A stretch of 64,000 nucleotides of DNA, taken from NCBI GenBank assembly GCA_963713545.1, contig CAVQME010000001.1:310001-374000 (forward strand), in the 5' to 3' direction. A program made the translations under genes and the position numbers. This DNA comes from CAVPLM01 sp963713545 (GTDB lineage Bacteria > Actinomycetota > Thermoleophilia > RBG-16-64-13). A model generated the notes under the pieces. It was not told the origin of the DNA. It did not search any database and worked only from the letters and a program-made list of their open reading frames with translations. Of the stretch, positions 59,375-64,000 are shown one piece after another (position 1 is the stretch's first letter; the number at the start of each line of letters is the position of its first letter).

Positions 59375-60652
59375 GTGCGCTTCACGCGCAGTCCTGAATA
59401 CCGATGGGTCGTGCTGGCCCTATCCTTCCTTGGGGTCTTCGGAGCTCTCGGGTTCGGCCGGTTCGGGTACAGCGCCGTCCTCCCCTCGATGCAGGAGGCC
59501 TTGGGGATGAGCAGCGCCGCCGCCGGCTCGCTCGCCTCCTGGAACCTGGCCGGATACACGCTAATGGCGGCCGTGGGAGGGATCATCGCTACCCGGCTGG
59601 GCCCGCGGGTGGTGATCACCGCAGGGATGGTGGTGACGGCGGCGGGCATGCTCCTCACCGGGCTGTCCGACGGGCTACTGGGAGCTTCGCTGGCCCGACT
59701 CCTGACCGGCATGGGGAACGGGTTGGTCCTGGTACCTTCCATCACTCTCATGGCCGCCTGGTTCGATCTGCGACAGTTGGGACTGGCCTCGAGCATCGTC
59801 CCCACCGGCTCGTCGCTGGCTCTCGTCATCCTGGGTCCGGTCGTCCCGCGCATCATCGCCGCGGGAGGCGACGAGGGCTGGCGCCTGGCCTGGTACTTCT
59901 TCGCCGCGATTGCGCTCTGCCTGGCGTTGGTGAACGCGGTCATGCAGCGCGACCGCCCCCGAATCTTGACCTCTGCCCGCGGGGAGACCCTGCATCCGGC
60001 GGCTCCCGGCGTCACGGCCCACCGAAGACCTCGCGCCGAAAGCACCGCCCGGGATCTGAGAAGCATCCTGCGGTCTGGGTACGCCTGGCATCTGGGCCTC
60101 GTCTATCTGGCATTCGGGCTTGCCTTCTTGATCTACTTCACGTTCTTCCAGAAGCGACTTATATCCGACCTTGGCTACAGCAGCGAAGCTGCGGGTAACC
60201 TCTTCGTTCTTCTGGGAGTCGCGGGTCTCTTGGGAGGAGTCATCTGGGGTAGCGTGTCCGACCGCCTCGGACGCGAGCGCACTATCACCGTCACCTTGCT
60301 GCTGGCGGGTATCGCGTCGTTCCTGTTCTCGTGGCCGCTCGGTACCGCAGCCCTGATCGTGTCGGCGTTGTTCTTCGGTTCCACGGGAATGGTCATCCCC
60401 GGCCTGATCGGAGCGGCGTGCGGAGCTCATTTCGGCCCCAGGCTCGCCTCGGCTTCTTTGGGCCTTGTTACTATTCTGGTGGGCGTCGGGCAGACTCTCG
60501 GGCCGTTCCTTGGCGGTCTCATAGGCGATGCTTCGTCTTCGCTAGGCCCCACCTACCTGCTTGCCGGCGTCGTGTTCCTGGTCGGGGCTGTCGGCGCCCT
60601 CTTTCTCGGTGATTCGCGCCCTCGGCAGTCCGGCGCGTCGCAGGTGCAGTGA
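59375..60652 (+). CDS. MFS transporter, YbfB/YjiJ-like
   Basis: A 425-residue, 12-helix transporter from GTG 59375, with GAGGAG seven bases upstream. Seen: LGFGRFGYSAVLPSMQEALG with SSAAAGSLASWNLAGYTLM, the pattern of the YbfB/YjiJ group, and a duplicated second half with GSVSDRLGRERTITVTLL (the loop motif between helices 8 and 9). Substrate unknown. It is divergent from TetR and 190 bases before the transhydroxylase-like genes on the same strand, so it may import the substrate of that enzyme (inference). Confidence 0.86.
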   Translation: MRFTRSPEYRWVVLALSFLGVFGALGFGRFGYSAVLPSMQEALGMSSAAAGSLASWNLAGYTLMAAVGGIIATRLGPRVVITAGMVVTAAGMLLTGLSDGLLGASLARLLTGMGNGLVLVPSITLMAAWFDLRQLGLASSIVPTGSSLALVILGPVVPRIIAAGGDEGWRLAWYFFAAIALCLALVNAVMQRDRPRILTSARGETLHPAAPGVTAHRRPRAESTARDLRSILRSGYAWHLGLVYLAFGLAFLIYFTFFQKRLISDLGYSSEAAGNLFVLLGVAGLLGGVIWGSVSDRLGRERTITVTLLLAGIASFLFSWPLGTAALIVSALFFGSTGMVIPGLIGAACGAHFGPRLASASLGLVTILVGVGQTLGPFLGGLIGDASSSLGPTYLLAGVVFLVGAVGALFLGDSRPRQSGASQVQ

Positions 60653-60842
60653 GGGCGAGTGCGCGCCCTGTCGGAGCAACGTCCACAGAGGCCACAACTA
60701 TGCGTCCCAGTAATACCAGCCCCCAGTCATGAAAAGTTGTCGCGAAGTGCCTCCGCTGTCTCCGCATCCGACTATCATGGTAATCGGCCCGAGTGCCGGG
60801 CTTTGAACGAGATCAACCTGACCCACTGAGGAGAGGTCCCGT

Positions 60843-63476
60843 ATGGAAGAGCAGACTCCACAGAGCTCGGAAAAGACAGTACTGAAGGCGCTCGGCCTGA
60901 GCGGGGGCATCTTCGGCGCTAGTCCGTGTGCGGTCGATGTCAAAGATGGCAAGGTCGTCAGGATCAGGCCGCTGCACTGGGACGAGAAGTACGATCCGGC
61001 AACGTTCAACGCCTGGAAGATGGAGAAGAACGGCAAGACGCTCGAGCCGCTCTTCAAGTCGGTACCGGCTCCTTGGAGCTTGGCCTACAAGAAGCGCACC
61101 TATTCGCCCAACCGCATCAAATATCCCCTCAAGCGGGTCGACTGGGACCCCAAGGGGGAGAGAAACGTGCAGAACCGGGGCAAGAGCAAGTACGTGCGCA
61201 TCTCCTGGGATGAAGCCGCGCAACTCGTCGCCGACGAGGTCAAGCGCATCTGCGACACCTATGGCCCGCTTGCCATCCTGGTGCAGGGTGACGGCCATGG
61301 CGAGTGCAAGATGGTGCACGCCCCCCACGGCTGCTCCACGCTGCTCCTCGACAAACTCGGGGGGTTCACGCAGCAGGTGCGCAACCCGGACAGCTGGGAA
61401 GGCTGGTACTGGGGCTCCAAGCACGTGTGGGGCAAGGGCTACATCGGCATGATGGCCCCGGCAGACAACATCGTCAACGACATCACGCAGAACAGCGACA
61501 TGGTGGTTGTCTGGGGTGGAGACCCGGAGACCACCACCTGGGGCTTCCGGGGGCAGTTCGCCAGCCGGCTGCTCTACTTCTGGACCGAGATCGGCATCAA
61601 ACAAGTCTACATCAACCCCGACCTCAACTACGCGGCGGCCATCCATGCCGACAAGTGGATCCCCATCCTGCCCAACACCGACGCGGCGCTGCAGTTGGCC
61701 CTCATGTACGTGTGGATCACCGAGGGTACCTACGACAAAGAATACGTCAAGACCCACACGGTGGGCTTCGACAAGATCAAAGCGTACGTGCTCGGTGAGG
61801 AAGACGGCGTCCCCAAGACTCCCAAGTGGGCCTCGCCCAAGTGCGGCGTGCCGGTCTGGACCATCAAGGCGCTCGCGCGCGACTGGGCCAAGAAGACCGT
61901 GACCATCGGCCACTACTTCGGCGGTGGTCTGGCCCGTGGACCGTTCTCCCACGAACCGGCCCGGTTGGAGGTCGTCCTTCTTGGCATGCAAGGCCTCGGT
62001 AAACCGGGTGTCCACCAAGCTCAGATCGCCTACACGGGCATGCCCAAGAACGTCATCACCGGTGGCGCCGACCACATGGGCCCCTTCGCGAACCTGACCT
62101 CTCAACCCTATGGCGATCGGTTGCTGAAGACGCACCGCGGCACACCCACCGCGTGGGGCAAACAGATGATCCCCAAGACGCTCATCGAGGAAGCCATCAA
62201 GAAGGGGACGGTCGATTTCTGGGGCACGGGCGGCCACGAGGAGCCCACCTCCGACCAGTACAAGAAGTACACCTATCCCATCGAGAAGGAAAAGGGCGGC
62301 ACCGAGATCCACATGATGTGGACCGATACTCCCTGCCGGTGCACCTGCTGGGGCTGCGGCGCCGATATCATGGCAGCTGTACGCAACCCGAAGATCGAGT
62401 GCATCGTCGCTCAGCATCCCTGGCTGGAGAACGACGTCCTCACCGCAGACATCATCCTGCCCAGCAACACCACTCTCGAAGTGAATGACATTTCCCCGTG
62501 CATCAGGGAGGGCGACAGCTTCCAGAGCGTGGTTCTCATGAACCAGGCTATCGCTCCCGTCGGTGAGTCGAGGAGCGACTACGAGGTGGTCTGCGCGGTG
62601 GCCGAAAAGATGGGCATGCTCGATCAGGTCACCGACGGCTTCAGCGAGGAAGAGCTCATCAAGGGGACGTACGTCGGCATGAAGTTCGACTCGGTGATCC
62701 CTTGGGAGGAGTTCAAGGAGAAGCAGTACTGCGTGCTTCCGGTGGCTCCCGACTGGGAAAAATGGCCGGCCGGCTTGTACGAGTTCTACAAAGATCCGGA
62801 GGGCCATCCGATCCCGACCCCGACCGGCAAACTGGAGTTCTACTCCGAGAGCCTGGAGAAGGCCTTCCCCACCGACGAGGAGCGTCCCCCGATCCCGAAG
62901 TGGATCGAGAAGGGCATCACCCACGACGAACGCATCTCCAGTACGAGAGCCAAGGCCTATCCGCTGCTCGTCATGTCGAACCACGGCCGCTGGAGGACTC
63001 ACGCCCAGTGCGACGATATCCCCTGGACGAGAGAGGCCCTCACCTGCAAGGTGAAAGGCTTCGACGGCTACATGTACGAGCCGTGCTGGATGCATCCGAG
63101 CGACGCGGAGAAGCGGGGCATCAAGAACGGCGACATCGTCAAGGTCTATAACGAGCGGGGCGGCGTGCTCTGCGGGGCTCTGGTGTGGGAACGGATCATG
63201 CCGGGCGTCATCTCCGTCGACCACGGGGCCCGGGCCGACTTCATCAAACCCGACTTCACCCTCGATCGGGGCGGCGCCATCAACGCCATCGCCCCCGAGG
63301 GACTGACCTCGAAGCATGCCGCCGGCCAGGCGACCAGCGGCTATTTAGCGGAGGTGGAGCGGGTCACCATGGCCCAGATGGAGGAATGGATGAGGGACTA
63401 TCCGGAAGCCTTCGCCCGCGAGTACGATCCCGCCTCTGGTCTTAGGTTCAACGGCTGGGTAACGGAGGGGAGGTAG
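60843..63476 (+). CDS. Molybdoenzyme alpha subunit, pyrogallol-phloroglucinol transhydroxylase-like
   Basis: An 877-residue DMSO-reductase-family protein from ATG 60843 (GAGGAGAGG upstream). Family length is close to the 875 of the Pelobacter transhydroxylase alpha subunit. It has no N-terminal CxxC cluster motif, like that enzyme. Shared stretches include YGPLAILVQGDGH, VRNPDSWEGWYWGSKHVWG (the PDS holds the Ser that ligates Mo and the adjacent Asp; here D183-S184, with H152 as the probable conserved His), and IKALARDWAKKT. The C-terminal cofactor domain is complete (RGGAINAIAPEGLTSKHAAG). No Tat signal. Related enzymes either move hydroxyl groups between phenols or remove them reductively. 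Substrate here is not known. Confidence 0.85.
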   Translation: MEEQTPQSSEKTVLKALGLSGGIFGASPCAVDVKDGKVVRIRPLHWDEKYDPATFNAWKMEKNGKTLEPLFKSVPAPWSLAYKKRTYSPNRIKYPLKRVDWDPKGERNVQNRGKSKYVRISWDEAAQLVADEVKRICDTYGPLAILVQGDGHGECKMVHAPHGCSTLLLDKLGGFTQQVRNPDSWEGWYWGSKHVWGKGYIGMMAPADNIVNDITQNSDMVVVWGGDPETTTWGFRGQFASRLLYFWTEIGIKQVYINPDLNYAAAIHADKWIPILPNTDAALQLALMYVWITEGTYDKEYVKTHTVGFDKIKAYVLGEEDGVPKTPKWASPKCGVPVWTIKALARDWAKKTVTIGHYFGGGLARGPFSHEPARLEVVLLGMQGLGKPGVHQAQIAYTGMPKNVITGGADHMGPFANLTSQPYGDRLLKTHRGTPTAWGKQMIPKTLIEEAIKKGTVDFWGTGGHEEPTSDQYKKYTYPIEKEKGGTEIHMMWTDTPCRCTCWGCGADIMAAVRNPKIECIVAQHPWLENDVLTADIILPSNTTLEVNDISPCIREGDSFQSVVLMNQAIAPVGESRSDYEVVCAVAEKMGMLDQVTDGFSEEELIKGTYVGMKFDSVIPWEEFKEKQYCVLPVAPDWEKWPAGLYEFYKDPEGHPIPTPTGKLEFYSESLEKAFPTDEERPPIPKWIEKGITHDERISSTRAKAYPLLVMSNHGRWRTHAQCDDIPWTREALTCKVKGFDGYMYEPCWMHPSDAEKRGIKNGDIVKVYNERGGVLCGALVWERIMPGVISVDHGARADFIKPDFTLDRGGAINAIAPEGLTSKHAAGQATSGYLAEVERVTMAQMEEWMRDYPEAFAREYDPASGLRFNGWVTEGR

Positions 63477-63479
63477 TCG

Positions 63480-64000
63480 ATGGCCAAGAAAGTCTTCGTC
63501 ATCGACCTGACCAAGTGCAACGGCTGCCACTCCTGCCAGATCGTCTGTAAAGACGAGCACGTGGCCAACGACTGGACCCCCATAGCCAAACCCCAGCCGG
63601 AAGTGGGCCAGTTCTGGCTGGAGCTCACCGAACGGGTGCGGGGTACCGTGCCCAAGGTGAAGGTGGCCTATCGTCCCCACCTCTGCATGCACTGCGACAA
63701 GGCCCCCTGCATGGAGTCCTGCCCCATCAGCGGAGCCCTCTATAAGCGGGACGATGGTCTCGTCATCATCGACCCGGTCAAATGCACCGGCTGCCGCAAC
63801 TGCGTGGACGCCTGCCCCTACGATGTGATCTTCTTCAACGAGGACTTGAACATCGCCCAGAAGTGCACGGGCTGTGCCCACTTACTTGACGACGGCTGGA
63901 GCGAGCCCCGCTGCGCCGATGCCTGCCCGACGCTTGCCATCCGCCTCCTGGACGAGGATGAAGCCAAAGAGCTGGTGGCCCAGGGTGAGGTGTGGAAGCC
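63480..64000 (+). CDS. Ferredoxin-like beta subunit of the transhydroxylase-like enzyme (cut by window end)
   Basis: Starts ATG 63480, three bases after the alpha stop, behind GGAGGGGAGG; about 173 residues are visible. The 16 Cys lie in four groups: CNGCHSCQIVC, CMHCDKAPCMESC, CTGCRNCVDAC and CTGCAHLLDDGWSEPRC-ADAC. QKCTGCAHLLDD and YRPHLCMHC closely match the Pelobacter beta subunit, which keeps only three clusters; here all four are intact. This suggests electron transfer out of the complex rather than a closed redox cycle. The end of the gene, including the C-terminal domain of that family, lies outside the window. Confidence 0.88.
   Translation, partial: MAKKVFVIDLTKCNGCHSCQIVCKDEHVANDWTPIAKPQPEVGQFWLELTERVRGTVPKVKVAYRPHLCMHCDKAPCMESCPISGALYKRDDGLVIIDPVKCTGCRNCVDACPYDVIFFNEDLNIAQKCTGCAHLLDDGWSEPRCADACPTLAIRLLDEDEAKELVAQGEVWK

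Noticed and set aside
60843..61000. N-terminal [4Fe-4S] motif in the second molybdoenzyme
   Set aside because: The only nearby Cys is at residue 29; no CxxC pattern, as in transhydroxylase alpha subunits.
60813..63317. 834-residue open frame antisense to the transhydroxylase-like gene
   Set aside because: Shadow of a long GC-rich gene on the other strand, with no family motif; the plus strand has complete molybdoenzyme motifs.

Overview
The window is GC-rich, densely coded DNA with tight operons, GTG/TTG starts and strong Shine-Dalgarno sequences. It suggests a high-GC Gram-positive bacterium, probably an anaerobic or facultative member of the Actinomycetota. Support comes from the actinobacterial-style tRNA-Gln, lipoprotein and Tat-lipoprotein signals with no outer-membrane genes, S-layer-homology domains, and a complex I cluster without the NADH module. 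The lineage assignment is inference. No rRNA, phage, insertion sequence or CRISPR array was seen.

Layout. 1-7.6 kb (minus): tmk and topA, a STAS anti-sigma antagonist, a TPR protein, a large Vps62-like membrane protein and a small membrane protein. 7.8-20.9 kb (mostly plus): a lipoprotein, a glutaminyl-tRNA synthetase gene broken by four apparent indels, an acyl-CoA ligase, fabF (minus), tRNA-Gln, two small DUF proteins in a complete transcription unit, a lipoprotein, endonuclease V, an SLH-polysaccharide deacetylase, and a beta-propeller protein interrupted by one UGA. 20.9-32.9 kb (minus): an amidohydrolase and an intact nuoABCDHIJKLMN cluster lacking nuoEFG. 33-41.7 kb: a shattered tatC, a GntR-HAD fusion regulator with its own operator, a TSUP/DUF1634 pair, SDR and small-ORF remnants, a zinc-ribbon/beta-propeller membrane protein, an MDR oxidoreductase and a frameshifted iron alcohol dehydrogenase. 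41.7-46 kb (minus): Tat-lipoprotein substrate-binding protein, RidA, and two nitrilase-superfamily hydrolases. 46.3-50.7 kb (minus): tag, then ackA-xfp. 51-58.5 kb (minus): a MoaD-like protein, a three-subunit molybdenum/tungsten oxidoreductase, an isochorismatase-fold protein and two dehydrogenases, expressed from a promoter whose start region is covered by a 33-bp palindrome. The TetR gene lies just beyond it. 59.4-64 kb (plus): an MFS transporter, then a second molybdoenzyme whose alpha and beta subunits closely resemble pyrogallol-phloroglucinol transhydroxylase; the beta gene runs off the window.

Physiology (inference): phosphoketolase plus acetate kinase gives substrate-level ATP. The EFG-less complex I would take electrons from a non-NADH donor such as ferredoxin and pass them to quinone. 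The NrfD-anchored enzyme would exchange electrons with the quinone pool. The transhydroxylase-like pair suggests chemistry on hydroxylated aromatics. The most unusual items are the GntR-HAD fusion, the TetR-palindrome-controlled molybdoenzyme operon with its own MoaD, the transhydroxylase-like pair, and two zinc-ribbon/beta-propeller membrane proteins with mirrored topologies. Several conserved genes carry single-base indels, often in G/C runs. These look more like assembly errors than decay, but they cluster in a few genes while the 10-kb nuo cluster is clean.
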